A stretch of 49,944 nucleotides of DNA from Pelobacter sp. (GTDB lineage: Bacteria > Desulfobacterota > Desulfuromonadia > Geobacterales > Pseudopelobacteraceae), in contig JAVBXN010000035.1 of NCBI GenBank assembly GCA_030824515.1, forward strand, positions 1 to 49,944, in the 5' to 3' direction. The translations under genes were made by a program, and so were the position numbers. This document shows positions 1 through 8,844 of the stretch, piece by piece. Each line of letters begins with the position of its first letter. The stretch's first letter is position 1. The notes under the pieces were generated by a model. It saw only the letters and a list, made by a program, of their open reading frames with translations, was not told the DNA's origin and ran no database searches.

Positions 1-104
1 ATGGCGGTGGCGGTTTCTCCGGAGGTTCTTTCGGTGGCGGTGGTGATGATTTCTCCGGCGGCGGCGGTGGTTTTGACGGTGGCGGCTCGTCCGATGATTT
101 TTGA
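1..104 (+). CDS. C-terminal tail of a Gly-rich TPM-domain (YgcG-like) protein, 5' end outside window
   Basis: Reading from base 3, the frame encodes only glycine, serine, phenylalanine and aspartate and stops at TGA 102-104. It has repeated GGGGFSGG-type blocks and ends SSDDF. Such tails are typical of TPM/DUF477 (YgcG-like) exported membrane proteins, whose globular domain and transmembrane segment would lie upstream of the window. The assignment rests on composition alone, since no globular domain is visible. Any protein with a Gly/Ser-rich tail could fit. The stop lies 47 bases before the xseA start. Confidence 0.5.
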   Translation, partial: GGGGFSGGSFGGGGDDFSGGGGGFDGGGSSDDF

Positions 105-151
105 TACGGCGATTTTGTCTGCAACTCCCATGATTTGCAGACTGCATTGAT

Positions 152-1504
152 GTGATGGATATCTTCTCCGAAAAGACGATTCTGACGGTCAGCCGTCTGA
201 CCGCTCTGCTACGCGGGGTGCTGGAGGAAAACTTCGAGCAGCTCTGGGTGCAGGGCGAAGTCTCCAACCTGTCGTTACCCTCCTCCGGCCATTGCTATTT
301 CACCCTCAAGGACAGCGGATCGCAGCTGCGTTGCGTGATGTTCAAAAGTTCGGTCAAAAACCTCAAGTTCCGCCCGACTGACGGTATGGCGCTGATTGCC
401 AGGGGGCACATCTCGGTCTATGACCAGCGCGGCGAATACCAGCTGATCTGCGAATACCTGGAGCCGTCCGGTGTCGGCGCACTGCAGGCCGCCTTTGTCC
501 AGCTAAAAGAGAAACTGGCCGGCGAAGGCCTGTTTGCAGAGGAACACAAGCTTCCCCTGCCGCGCTTTCCCCGTAAAATAGGGGTGGTAACCTCGCCGAC
601 CGGCGCGGCGATCCATGACATCTTGAATGTTCTCAAACGGCGCTTTGCCTCGCTGGAGGTGCAGATCTGTCCGGTGCGGGTGCAGGGCGAAGGGGCTGCT
701 CTGGAGATAGCGCGGGCGATTGAAGACATGAACCGCATGGCCGAGGTGGACGTTCTGATCGTCGGGCGCGGTGGCGGTTCGCTGGAGGATCTGTGGGCTT
801 TCAACGAAGAGGTCGTGGCCCGGGCGGTCTATCATTCCAAAATCCCGATCATATCGGCCGTCGGACATGAAACCGACTGGAGTATCTGTGATTTTGCCGC
901 CGACCTGCGCGCCCCCACCCCGTCGGCCGCGGCCGAGATGGTGATTGCATCGGCCGACGAGCTTCGCGGCCAGGTTCAGGCTCTTTCCCGCCAGCTCGTC
1001 AGGCTGATGGAAAACCGTCTGGCAACCCTGGACGCCTCTGTCGGAGCGTTGCGGCGGGCGTTGCACGATCCGAGAACTATGCTGGGGCATCTGGCCCAGC
1101 GGGTGGATGACCTGAACGAACGCCTGGATCTGGCATTGTGCAACAGTCTCAAAAGTCGCAAGGAAAAATACCGCCACCTGGAAAACTCGCTGCAGTACCA
1201 GAATCCAGTCGTGCGGATAAACGGCCTGCGTCAGCGGATCAGCCTGCTGTCGGCACAGGCTGAAGGGCTGATGGCCCACAAGCTGGATCTGAACCGGCAG
1301 AAATTCGGAGATAATTCCGCCCGGCTGGAAGTGCTGTCCCCGCTCAAGACACTGGCACGCGGCTATGCGGTGGCTGTCAGAGCCGGTGATGGCCGTGTGA
1401 TTACTGACACCGTGGATCTGGATATCGGCGGGGAATTGCTGGTGTTGTTGCATCGCGGTCGGGCACGCTGCCTGGTTGAGTCTTTGGAAACCGCCAAAAC
1501 TTGA
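152..1504 (+). CDS. xseA: Exodeoxyribonuclease VII large subunit
   Basis: This is the catalytic subunit of exonuclease VII, which degrades single-stranded DNA to oligonucleotides in the cytoplasm together with several copies of XseB. The N-terminal OB-fold region (about residues 8-105) contains LWVQGEVSNL and GHCYFTLKD. The central domain has the family motifs GVVTSPTGAA, DVLIVGRGGGSLEDLW, FNEEVVARA and AVGHETDW. A helical region follows, with LARGYAV near the C terminus. The length of 450 residues is normal. Translation can begin at GTG 152 or ATG 155 (adjacent codons), so the choice hardly changes the protein. xseB follows 51 bases downstream, as expected for a heteromeric enzyme. Confidence 0.97.
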   Translation: MMDIFSEKTILTVSRLTALLRGVLEENFEQLWVQGEVSNLSLPSSGHCYFTLKDSGSQLRCVMFKSSVKNLKFRPTDGMALIARGHISVYDQRGEYQLICEYLEPSGVGALQAAFVQLKEKLAGEGLFAEEHKLPLPRFPRKIGVVTSPTGAAIHDILNVLKRRFASLEVQICPVRVQGEGAALEIARAIEDMNRMAEVDVLIVGRGGGSLEDLWAFNEEVVARAVYHSKIPIISAVGHETDWSICDFAADLRAPTPSAAAEMVIASADELRGQVQALSRQLVRLMENRLATLDASVGALRRALHDPRTMLGHLAQRVDDLNERLDLALCNSLKSRKEKYRHLENSLQYQNPVVRINGLRQRISLLSAQAEGLMAHKLDLNRQKFGDNSARLEVLSPLKTLARGYAVAVRAGDGRVITDTVDLDIGGELLVLLHRGRARCLVESLETAKT

Positions 1505-1555
1505 CGCCCAACCGCATATCTGTATAATAAACTCTCTTTGGGGGTCGAGAACAAC

Positions 1556-1786
1556 ATGGCAACCGATAAATTCGAAACATCGTTGAAAAAGCTGGAGGAG
1601 GTCGTGAAGCGCCTTGAGGGGGGCTCGCTCTCCCTTGAAGATTCCCTGAAGGCCTTCGAAGAGGGGGTCAAACATGCGGCCTTCTGTTCCGCAAAGCTGG
1701 ACGAAGCCGAGCGCAAGGTTGATATCCTGCTGAAACAGAAAGACGGATCCATGAAACGGGAGCCGTTCGAATCCGAAGCTAATTGA
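1556..1786 (+). CDS. xseB: Exodeoxyribonuclease VII small subunit
   Basis: This small helical subunit coats the long helical arm of XseA. It is about 76 residues long and carries the family signature FETSLKKLEEVVKRLE followed by GGSLSLEDSLKAFEEG. The open frame extends upstream to a TTG at 1538, but ATG 1556 is preferred because it gives the usual MATDKFE-type N terminus with a G-rich stretch about 11 bases ahead. It lies between xseA and ispA, the common order in this group, and almost abuts ispA, which suggests one transcript. Confidence 0.95.
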   Translation: MATDKFETSLKKLEEVVKRLEGGSLSLEDSLKAFEEGVKHAAFCSAKLDEAERKVDILLKQKDGSMKREPFESEAN

Positions 1787-1803
1787 CAGAAAGGCAGTTG
1801 CAG

Positions 1804-2697
1804 ATGGATCTGAAATCATATCTGAAAGAACAGTGCGACCGCATTGATGCGGCGCTTGACCAGTTCCTCCCCAGGGACACTGTTTTGCCGCACAGCCTGC
1901 ACAAGGCCATGCGTTATTCGATCTTTGCCGGCGGAAAACGGGTCCGTCCAATCCTGATGCTGGCGGCCTGCCAGGCGGTGGGGGGCGACACCGAGCGCGC
2001 CATTCCGGCGGCCTGTGCCATGGAGATGATCCATACCTACTCACTGATCCATGACGACCTGCCGGCCATGGACGATGACGATTTCCGTCGTGGCAATCCC
2101 ACCAACCACAAGGTGTTCGGCGAGGCCATTGCCATACTGGCCGGTGACGCGCTCCTGACTGAGGCCTTCAAGCTGATCAGCGATCCACGCTCGTCCGTGG
2201 GTTGCGATCCGGCGGCCCGTCTGGCGGTGATCCATGAAATTGCGACCTGTGCCGGTTCCTACGGAATGGTCGGCGGACAGGTGGTGGACATGGAGAGCGA
2301 AGGCAAGCCCGACATTGATCTGCCCACGGTCCAGTATATCCATACCCACAAGACTGGCGCCCTGATCAAGGCCTCGGTGGTGGCCGGGGCTCTGCTGGGG
2401 GGCGCAGACCGGCAGAAACTGGCGGCGATTACCCGTTATGGCGAGGCCGCCGGACTGGCATTCCAGATTGCCGACGACATCCTGGATATCGAAGGAACGA
2501 CCGAGGAAATCGGCAAGGACGCCGGCAGCGACGAAGCCCGCGGCAAGGCGACCTATCCCGCGGTAATGGGGCTTGCCGCCGCAAAGGATGAGGCGCGTTC
2601 GATGATGGATGAAGCCATGCTGGCGTTGCAAGCGTTCGGCGCCGAGGCCGATCCGTTGAGGGAAATTGCCGCTTATATCGTCAAGCGGAAAAACTGA
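1804..2697 (+). CDS. ispA: Polyprenyl (farnesyl/geranylgeranyl) diphosphate synthase
   Basis: This short-chain trans-prenyltransferase condenses IPP with DMAPP and GPP to give farnesyl and/or geranylgeranyl diphosphate. The first aspartate-rich motif DDLPAMDDDD lies near residues 84-93 and the second, DDILD, near 224-228. GGKRVRP (IPP binding) lies near residue 44. A TTG 21 bases upstream is in frame, but ATG 1804 has an AAAGG-type ribosome site just before it and gives the usual N terminus. The gene sits between xseB and dxs, so isoprenoid precursor supply and chain elongation are encoded together. Product chain length cannot be read with certainty. Confidence 0.95.
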   Translation: MDLKSYLKEQCDRIDAALDQFLPRDTVLPHSLHKAMRYSIFAGGKRVRPILMLAACQAVGGDTERAIPAACAMEMIHTYSLIHDDLPAMDDDDFRRGNPTNHKVFGEAIAILAGDALLTEAFKLISDPRSSVGCDPAARLAVIHEIATCAGSYGMVGGQVVDMESEGKPDIDLPTVQYIHTHKTGALIKASVVAGALLGGADRQKLAAITRYGEAAGLAFQIADDILDIEGTTEEIGKDAGSDEARGKATYPAVMGLAAAKDEARSMMDEAMLALQAFGAEADPLREIAAYIVKRKN

Positions 2698-2780
2698 AGC
2701 ACGCATAAACTCAAGAATACTATCGACGCTCTGTGCCCATGATTTCCAAGGCGGGGCTTTAAGAAAACAAAGGTTTTTTC

Positions 2781-4658
2781 ATGTCCATACTTGAAACGAT
2801 AAATTCCCCGGATGACCTGAAACGGCTGCCCGCCTACCAGCTTCCGGCCGTTGCGGAGGAACTGCGCCGCCTGATCATTGAAACATGCTCCAGGAACGGC
2901 GGCCATTTGGCCCCCAGTCTGGGGGTGGTCGAGCTGACCATCGCCATGCACCGGGTGTTCCGGACACCAACCGACAAGATCATCTGGGATGTGGGGCATC
3001 AGGCCTATGCGCACAAACTCCTGACCGGTCGCCGCGAAGCTTTCGGCACACTGCGTACCATGAACGGCATCAGCGGGTTTCCGAAGCGGCACGAGTCGCC
3101 TCACGACGCTTTCGATGTGGGCCATTCCTCCACTTCCATTTCGGCGGCTACCGGCTTTGCCGTGGCCCGTGACCTTGATGGCCGGAAAAACAAGGTGCTG
3201 GCGGTGATCGGTGACGGTTCCATGACCGGGGGCATCGCCTACGAAGGGATCAACCACGCCGGGCACCTGAACAAGGATCTGGTGGTGATCCTTAACGACA
3301 ACGAGATGTCGATTGCCGAGAATGTCGGCGCAATTTCCAACTTTCTCTCCCGCACCGCTTCCAGCGAATTCGTGCTGCGCTTCAAGAAGAATACCGAGTC
3401 GTTCCTTAAACGCCTGGATATGGGCAACAGCGTGCTGCAGGTGGCCCGCAAGCTGGAAGAGTCTTTCAAGGGTTTCCTGACGCCGGGCATGCTCTTCGAG
3501 GCCTTTGGATTCGACTATATCGGGCCGATTGACGGGCACGATCTGCCCAAGCTGATCGAAACCCTGGAAAATGTCAAAAGATTCGACGATGCCGTTCTGA
3601 TTCATGTGTTGACCAAGAAAGGCAAGGGGTACAAGCCGGCCGAGGACAACCCGTCGCTGTTTCACGGTGTCGGTCCGTTTGATATCAAGAGCGGCAAGGT
3701 GCTGAAGGGGAAGGGGGGGGCGGCCTCCTACACCGCCGTATTCGGGTCCGCGCTTTGCAAGCTGGCTGCAGAGGATGACCGGGTCGCGGCCATCACGGCC
3801 GCCATGCCGGACGGCACCGGACTGAGCGGCTTTTCCAAGGAATTTCCCGAACGTTTCTTCGATGTGGGTATCGCCGAGCAGCATGGCGTCACCTTTGCCG
3901 CAGGTCTGGCCGCCGAGGGTTACCGCCCGGTGTTCGCGGTTTACTCAAGTTTTTTGCAGCGTGCCTACGATCAGGTCTTCCACGATGTCTGCCTGCAAAA
4001 TCTGCCGGTTACGTTTGCGCTTGACCGCGGCGGCGTGGTTGGCAACGACGGACCGACGCATCACGGCGCTTTCGACATCTCCTATCTGCGACATCTGCCG
4101 AATATGACCCTGATGGCCCCCAAGGACGAAAACGAACTGCAGCATATGCTGGCAACCGCGATCAACCTTGGAACTCCGGCCGCAGTCCGCTATCCGCGCG
4201 GCAATGGTTATGGCGTTTCCCTGGATCAGAACCTGACTCCGATCCAGGTCGGCCAAGCCGAAGTTTTGCACGAGGGGGGAAATGCCGCTGTTTTGGCACT
4301 TGGCACGATGGTTCGCCCCGCCCTGGAAGCGGCTTTGGCGCTGGAGTCGGAGAAGACGGGGGTGTCGCTGACCGTTGTCAACGCCCGTTTTGTAAAGCCT
4401 CTGGATGGCGAACTGATCCTGAAACTGGCACAAAAGCATGGCTGCCTGATAACCATCGAGGAGAATGTCCTGCAGGGCGGCTTCGGAACGGCAGTCCTGG
4501 AACTGCTTGAGGAACATGGCCTGTCAGGTGTGCGGGTTCTGCGGCTCGGCTATCCCGACAGCTACATTCCGCAGGCGGAACAGCATGAGTTGCGTGCCAT
4601 GCTGGGTCTCGACACCGCGGGGATTACTGCCTCGATCCGTTCTTTTCTCATCCCGTGA
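2781..4658 (+). CDS. dxs: 1-deoxy-D-xylulose-5-phosphate synthase
   Basis: This thiamine-diphosphate enzyme condenses pyruvate and glyceraldehyde-3-phosphate, the first step of the MEP isoprenoid pathway. The TPP-binding motif starts at GDGSMTGG (residues 144-151) and closes with NDNEMS (172-177). GGHLAPSLG lies near residue 42. The transketolase-like pyrimidine domain includes [14 protein letters not shown], and the C-terminal domain ends in [10 protein letters not shown]. At 625 residues it has full family length. An 83-base gap separates it from ispA. The stop codon overlaps the GTG start of the J-domain gene, indicating translational coupling. Confidence 0.98.
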   Translation: MSILETINSPDDLKRLPAYQLPAVAEELRRLIIETCSRNGGHLAPSLGVVELTIAMHRVFRTPTDKIIWDVGHQAYAHKLLTGRREAFGTLRTMNGISGFPKRHESPHDAFDVGHSSTSISAATGFAVARDLDGRKNKVLAVIGDGSMTGGIAYEGINHAGHLNKDLVVILNDNEMSIAENVGAISNFLSRTASSEFVLRFKKNTESFLKRLDMGNSVLQVARKLEESFKGFLTPGMLFEAFGFDYIGPIDGHDLPKLIETLENVKRFDDAVLIHVLTKKGKGYKPAEDNPSLFHGVGPFDIKSGKVLKGKGGAASYTAVFGSALCKLAAEDDRVAAITAAMPDGTGLSGFSKEFPERFFDVGIAEQHGVTFAAGLAAEGYRPVFAVYSSFLQRAYDQVFHDVCLQNLPVTFALDRGGVVGNDGPTHHGAFDISYLRHLPNMTLMAPKDENELQHMLATAINLGTPAAVRYPRGNGYGVSLDQNLTPIQVGQAEVLHEGGNAAVLALGTMVRPALEAALALESEKTGVSLTVVNARFVKPLDGELILKLAQKHGCLITIEENVLQGGFGTAVLELLEEHGLSGVRVLRLGYPDSYIPQAEQHELRAMLGLDTAGITASIRSFLIP

Positions 4659-4951
4659 CCTACGCCGAACTGAAAACGGCTCTGGCTGTTTTCGGCTGGT
4701 CCGAAAGGGATACTCCGACCCTGGCCCAGGTAAAACGTCGTCATCGGGATCTGGCCAAGGTCTTTCATCCGGACCGGCAGGGTGAACGCACGTCTGCCGA
4801 CATGCAAAAGCTCAACTCCGCCGCCGCGGTTATCATGTTTTATCTTAATAATTACCGATTCTCGTTTTCCGAAGAAGAATTCTATTCCCAAAATCCGGAT
4901 GAGCGTCTGCGGATGCAATTTGCCAACGATCCGGTCTGGGGAGGTTCCTGA
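4655..4951 (+). CDS. Small J-domain (DnaJ-like) protein
   Basis: The 98-residue protein consists of little more than a J domain. A basic helix II ([12 protein letters not shown]) is followed by the hallmark HPD at residues 38-40 and a helix III ([16 protein letters not shown]). J domains stimulate Hsp70 ATPases. No zinc finger, Gly/Phe linker or substrate-binding domain is present, so any client specificity must come from elsewhere. The GTG start overlaps the dxs stop (GTGA), and the stop lies directly before the TPR/peptidase gene. The protein is therefore likely made with dxs and the peptidase, but no link between their functions is visible. Confidence 0.8.
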   Translation: MTYAELKTALAVFGWSERDTPTLAQVKRRHRDLAKVFHPDRQGERTSADMQKLNSAAAVIMFYLNNYRFSFSEEEFYSQNPDERLRMQFANDPVWGGS

Positions 4952-4952
4952 T

Positions 4953-6212
4953 ATGAAACGATATCTGATGGTGATGGCGGCGCTATTCCTGTTTGCGTCG
5001 GCTGTATCTGCAGAACAGATCGACAGCGACCCGGTCATCCACAGTGGCTATGGTCGCGAACTGATGTTGCGCGGCGAATACGAAAAAGGCATCGAACATC
5101 TGCGCCGGGCCTATCTGCTCTTTCCCCTCAACGAAACCTTCAAACGTAATCTGGCCGAAGCGTATGCGGCCTATGGGCAACATTTCTTCAAGCTGAAACA
5201 CTTCGAAGAGTCGGATGAATACTTCGTCAAGGCGTTGGAAATATATCCGGAGGAGCCGGTCTACTCGCTGTTGCGCGGAATCTGCAATTACTACCTGAAA
5301 AAATACGATGTGGCCCGTTACGAGTTGGAGCATGCCCGAACTCTCAAGGCCGATTCGGCGGAAGTGCTCTATTATCTGGGGCTGGTCGAGTACGAAACCG
5401 AGAATCGCGCTCAGGCGATCGAACTTTGGGAAAAAGCACTGAAACTATCCCCCGGCCGCAAGGAAATCATCGACCTGCTCGCCAAATCCCGCAAGGAGAT
5501 CGCCGTTGAATCGCGGATGGATCGTGGACATAGTTCGCGCTTTGATCTTTCCTACGACCCCGGTGTTGACGCCGGGTTTGCATTGGCGGTCCTGGATGTG
5601 CTCGAGTCGGCCGCCAACCAGGTCAACGCAGAGCTGGGGCTCTTTCCTGAGGCGCGCGTGCCGGTCGGCATCTACAAACGGGACGACTTCAAGACCGTTA
5701 CCGATTCGCCGGACTGGGCCGGTGGCTTCTATGACGGCAAGATCCGGCTCCCGTTCGGGGCCTTGAATGAGATCACTCCGGTCATGCGTGGCGTGCTCTT
5801 TCACGAGTACGCCCACGTCGTGGTTTTCGAACTGACTCGCGGCAACTGCCCGTTATGGCTGAACGAAGGTGTGGCAGAGATGTTCGGCCGCATGCAGTAC
5901 AATCGGCCCATGTCCGAGTTCGGCCGGGCCGCCCGTAAAAAGACATTCACCGATTTCAGAAAGCTGGAAAGCGATTTCAGCTCCCTTTCAACCGCTGATG
6001 CCGCTCTGGCCTACCAGCAGAGCTATGCACTGGTAAACTTCATGGTGACCAGTTATGGCTGGCACATCGTGAGGCAGATCCTCTCGGCACTCGGCGGAGG
6101 AATGACCATTGACGAAGCGATGCTGCTGGCGCTGAAGGACTTCAGTCTGGGTTATGACGGCGTTGTGAGTGCCTGGCGTGAATCGGTTGAGCGGGAAATG
6201 GCGGGAAAGTGA
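4953..6212 (+). CDS. Exported TPR protein with peptidase MA-like zinc metallopeptidase domain
   Basis: The start ATG 4953 has a strong GGGGAGG ribosome site and begins a clear signal peptide (MKRYLMVMAALFLFASAVSA), so the product is periplasmic or envelope-bound. Residues about 30-180 form TPR-like helical repeats (for example SAEVLYYLGLVEYETENRAQ). The C-terminal half carries a gluzincin site: HEYAH at 284-288 and LNEGVAEMF near 303-311, whose glutamate would be the third zinc ligand. Length is 419 residues. The open frame extends upstream through the J-domain gene in another frame, but that part has no signal peptide and is discarded. The substrate is unknown. Confidence 0.85.
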   Translation: MKRYLMVMAALFLFASAVSAEQIDSDPVIHSGYGRELMLRGEYEKGIEHLRRAYLLFPLNETFKRNLAEAYAAYGQHFFKLKHFEESDEYFVKALEIYPEEPVYSLLRGICNYYLKKYDVARYELEHARTLKADSAEVLYYLGLVEYETENRAQAIELWEKALKLSPGRKEIIDLLAKSRKEIAVESRMDRGHSSRFDLSYDPGVDAGFALAVLDVLESAANQVNAELGLFPEARVPVGIYKRDDFKTVTDSPDWAGGFYDGKIRLPFGALNEITPVMRGVLFHEYAHVVVFELTRGNCPLWLNEGVAEMFGRMQYNRPMSEFGRAARKKTFTDFRKLESDFSSLSTADAALAYQQSYALVNFMVTSYGWHIVRQILSALGGGMTIDEAMLLALKDFSLGYDGVVSAWRESVEREMAGK

Positions 6213-6220
6213 ATATTCTC

Positions 6221-6250
6221 TTGCCTTAACCGAATAGCGTGTGCTATACA
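6221..6250 (+). promoter_or_regulatory. Probable sigma-70 promoter of tRNA-Pro
   Basis: A TTGCCT -35 box (6221-6226) and a TATACA -10 box (6245-6250) are separated by 18 bases. The mature tRNA begins 13 bases after the -10 box. Box match and spacing fit sigma-70; this is read by eye. Confidence 0.6.
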
Positions 6251-6263
6251 GTACGTCTTTCGT

Positions 6264-6340
6264 CGGTGAGTAGCGCAGCCTGGTAGCGCACCTGCCTTGG
6301 GAGCAGGGGGTCGCTGGTTCGATTCCAGTCTCACCGACCA
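6264..6340 (+). tRNA. tRNA-Pro (anticodon TGG), CCA encoded
   Basis: The cloverleaf is complete. The acceptor stem CGGTGAG pairs with CTCACCG, the D arm contains GCGCAGCCTGGTAGCGC, and the anticodon loop CTTGGGA gives anticodon TGG (UGG). The T arm is GTCGCTGGTTCGATTCC and the 3' end ACCA is encoded. The 3' part of the gene from the anticodon loop onward is repeated exactly at 9125-9211, so the tRNA is the integration site of the island downstream. The present 3' half was delivered by the element and keeps the tRNA intact. Confidence 0.97.
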
Positions 6341-6382
6341 GATAATTCAAGGGGTTACGGCTTATGTCGTAGCTCCTTTTTT
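6296..6382 (+). repeat. Left attachment repeat (attL), 87 bp
   Basis: It starts at the anticodon loop of tRNA-Pro (CTTGGGAGC) and runs through the T arm, the encoded CCA and the tRNA terminator to its T tract. It is identical at every base to 9125-9211. The sequences diverge directly outside (CTGC before it versus TGGA before the other copy; GTTTGAG after it versus ATTTCAC after the other). Confidence 0.95.
6351..6382 (+). terminator. Rho-independent terminator of tRNA-Pro
   Basis: GGGGTTACGGC (6351-6361) pairs over 11 positions, including G-U pairs, with GTCGTAGCTCC (6366-6376) around a TTAT loop, and six T residues follow. It lies inside the 87-bp duplicated segment, so a second copy exists at 9180-9211. 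Confidence 0.8.
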
Positions 6383-6386
6383 GTTT

Positions 6387-6406
6387 GAGTGACCTTTTGA
6401 GTGACC
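6387..6406 (+). repeat. Arm-type-like direct repeat at left island end
   Basis: GAGTGACC occurs at 6387-6394 and again at 6399-6406, a period of 12 bases, directly inside the left attachment repeat. The shared core GTGACC recurs as a spaced pair at the right end. Paired short direct repeats near att cores are typical arm sites for tyrosine integrases; the function is inferred. Confidence 0.5.
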
Positions 6407-6583
6407 ATTTGGCTCAATCTATCGTATTGTTTTATGGCAAAAACGATAGATTGATACTTTTATCGGTTCGCCTCCAAGAGTTCAAATATTGTTCTTACTT
6501 TGCTTGGCTGTTGTTTGTTAGTTGTTTTGTTTTCTGTAAAAATGGCGATAATGCGGAATTACCTAAATATAATGGTGGGATAA

Positions 6584-8608
6584 ATGGGAAGCTTTGCTAA
6601 AAAAGTCCGCCGAAATCAAATAGCCGGGCCAAACAGGATGAACTTCGATAGAGAGAGATGGTTATCAGAACTAGATAATATCTTGATCGACGATGAAGAC
6701 AAACGAGTTATTGAGACAGGTCTCTATATTGATGAGTTATTAGATTCAATTAGAAAAATGATAAAAGTATCTGAAGTGAAAATTAAACCCAGTGTTATCA
6801 AAAGGTTGTTGGTTGGCATTGTTTCTTATAATTTAGTTAGTATTTTTACTCATAAGGATTTGTTTGACGTAAAACAATCAGAAGACAAGACTATAAAAGT
6901 ACCAGTATTGATGCAGCAAAAAATTAAAACAATATTAGGCGAATCATTTGCTCCTGATGAACTTATTACTGGAATGGGAGATGGGCTTAAATTTATTATC
7001 AGAGAATTAATAAAATTACCAGAACTAGACTCATATGCTAGTGAAAATTCAATCAAAACAGATGACCTCAAAATCATAATAAATGAACTAAATTATGCGA
7101 TGCTCTATCAAATAGCTGTCGAATTGTGGAATGATACTATTGGTAACGGTTTTTGGATATCACGAGGTAAAGATAGGTTGTCCCATGTCGCGTTTGATAA
7201 GAATAGGGAAGTAGCTAGGATTGCTTCAATATATAGGCGTGAGAAGAATCTTCTGGAAAATACAATGGGTTTTGTAGAGGTATGGTTTAATAAATTAACC
7301 AGATCTCAAAAAGAGATGTTTTGTCAATTTCCTCTAGCTGAGAATATTTATTTATGTGACTATATATCTAAAATAGACTTAGGAATGAGTAAGAAAGTTC
7401 TTGATGATGCAATATTTGGAATTAATGACAAACTAACATTGGAAACTGAGTATTACAAATTACTTTTAAATGATCAACTTCCAAACTTTTATAATCTTAC
7501 TCTTATTCAACTAATAGACGGATGGCGATTATTACATTCGATTGCAAGATTGCTTTTTAAAGAACTATCTAGAATTAGTAATAAGGAGTATTTATTGCCA
7601 GCAGATATAATAAAGTTTGCACCTAAAATATCTTTCCGAATTTTGTGTGCAACCTTTGTTAAAGCACTCCGTATTGATTGTGAGACTGCTGAGAAAATTA
7701 TTCAAACTTTGACATACACCGGTGATTACTCTCAAGAGATATGGACTCAACCACTCATAGAATGTGATGGCGATTATCTCATCGTCTTACCTTGCATACA
7801 TACAGTCAAATTTTATAGGATTGTTGAAGGTTGGATGCGCCAAGGTGGGCTCTCATTGGATCGTAGAGGCCCTGAGTTTGAGCAGTTTTGTATTGATGAT
7901 TTAAAAGATAGTCTTAAAGGATCAAAAATTGAGAGTGATGTTGTAATACTTGGTCCTTCCATTAAATTCAGACCAAAAGGCGATCGTGAAGAAGAAATAG
8001 ACATAGTACTTATAATTGCTGGTACAGTATTGCTTGTTGAGCTGAAATGCATATTGTGGCCTGATGATTCACTTCAGTTCGCAAATTATCACGATACAAT
8101 TGAAAATGCTGTACAACAAATTGTACGTAAACGTGATTCTGTTAAAAGAAATTTTGATTCATTTGTTAGAAATATAAATGAATATGGAGTGACTATTGCG
8201 AATGATAGTAATGTCATATGTTGCGTGCTAACAAATTCTGCAATCTATTCAGGATTTCCAATTGAAGGGACGCCTATAGTTGATACTAAAATATTAGGCA
8301 GGTATTTCCTTAATGAGCATGTAATTTATGATATTCGTAAAAAAGGTAAATCAATAAAGCGAAAAACTATCAGTTTCTACGATGACAGTATTAGCGCGAG
8401 TGTTCTTTTAGAGAATTATTTGCTGTACCCCCCACAAGTTAAATCTATATCTGATTATGTGGTTTCGAGAAGTGTTGAAATGCCTTTAGAACACGAAACC
8501 TATGGAAAATTAGTTCACGAGACGTTTAGCGTTGAGATTGATCTTGATACAATTATTAAAAAAGAATCAATGTATAATGGTGAGATTGGAGCTGAATATT
8601 CATCTTGA
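6584..8608 (+). CDS. Large island protein with PD-(D/E)xK nuclease-like C-terminal domain
   Basis: This 674-residue protein is the only intact gene of the tRNA-Pro island. Residues 1-390 are helix-rich with no motif I recognise. From about 395 there is a strand-rich segment (DGDYLIVLPCIH), then a helix with RRGPEFEQF (E431, E433). A nuclease-like core follows, with EEIDIV (D473) and VELKC (E486, K488), and then a helix with Gln511-Gln512. The order Glu, Asp, ExK fits the restriction-endonuclease fold seen in Mrr/NERD-type nucleases. No signal peptide or membrane segment is seen. ATG 6584 is preceded by GGTGGG; Met19 (6638) is the alternative start. Codon use is AT-rich, unlike all neighbours, which indicates transfer. 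A role in defence against phage or plasmids is plausible from fold and location but not shown. Confidence 0.72.
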   Translation: MGSFAKKVRRNQIAGPNRMNFDRERWLSELDNILIDDEDKRVIETGLYIDELLDSIRKMIKVSEVKIKPSVIKRLLVGIVSYNLVSIFTHKDLFDVKQSEDKTIKVPVLMQQKIKTILGESFAPDELITGMGDGLKFIIRELIKLPELDSYASENSIKTDDLKIIINELNYAMLYQIAVELWNDTIGNGFWISRGKDRLSHVAFDKNREVARIASIYRREKNLLENTMGFVEVWFNKLTRSQKEMFCQFPLAENIYLCDYISKIDLGMSKKVLDDAIFGINDKLTLETEYYKLLLNDQLPNFYNLTLIQLIDGWRLLHSIARLLFKELSRISNKEYLLPADIIKFAPKISFRILCATFVKALRIDCETAEKIIQTLTYTGDYSQEIWTQPLIECDGDYLIVLPCIHTVKFYRIVEGWMRQGGLSLDRRGPEFEQFCIDDLKDSLKGSKIESDVVILGPSIKFRPKGDREEEIDIVLIIAGTVLLVELKCILWPDDSLQFANYHDTIENAVQQIVRKRDSVKRNFDSFVRNINEYGVTIANDSNVICCVLTNSAIYSGFPIEGTPIVDTKILGRYFLNEHVIYDIRKKGKSIKRKTISFYDDSISASVLLENYLLYPPQVKSISDYVVSRSVEMPLEHETYGKLVHETFSVEIDLDTIIKKESMYNGEIGAEYSS

Positions 8609-8724
8609 ATTATTCTTGCAGGTTAGCTGGAAAATCTTAACCATTTATTCTTAATAGCACATTTTTCATCGCTTGTACTGTTCAGTTGCCAATCTTGCCC
8701 CTTGCCGTGATGATATGTGAAGAG

Positions 8725-8844
8725 TTACCTCACTTTTCTATTAACATTACTGACAATGGAAAGAACTGCTCCCCGCAACTCAGAATTCTTGATTTTCCTG
8801 AACGCCTGCAACAACTCACCTTCCTGAACAGTAAAAGAATACTT
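8725..8844 (-). pseudogene. C-terminal remnant, possibly of an XRE-type regulator
   Basis: On the minus strand, 39 codons from 8844 to TAA (8727-8725) read smoothly and include EGELLQAFRKIKNSELRGA. A helix with ELLxxFRxIxxxELRxAxL is common at the C terminus of XRE-family regulators of phages and islands. There is no start codon or DNA-binding domain. The frame overlaps the end of the integrase stub in another register, as expected if a deletion joined two genes. The family guess is weak. Confidence 0.35.

Noticed and set aside
503..2044. Minus-strand open frame of 513 codons opposite xseA, xseB and ispA
   Set aside because: It covers three clear plus-strand genes, has no start signal or family motif, and is a product of GC-rich codon bias on the opposite strand.
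2673..3884. Minus-strand open frame of 403 codons opposite dxs
   Set aside because: It lies fully within or beside dxs, lacks any recognisable domain and has no ribosome site; a shadow of the GC-rich coding strand.
6385..6600. Open frame of 71 codons at the left end of the island
   Set aside because: It begins at TTG in the arm-repeat region, has no ribosome site, and overlaps the start of the large island gene; its composition (poly-aromatic, Cys-rich) does not look like a real protein.
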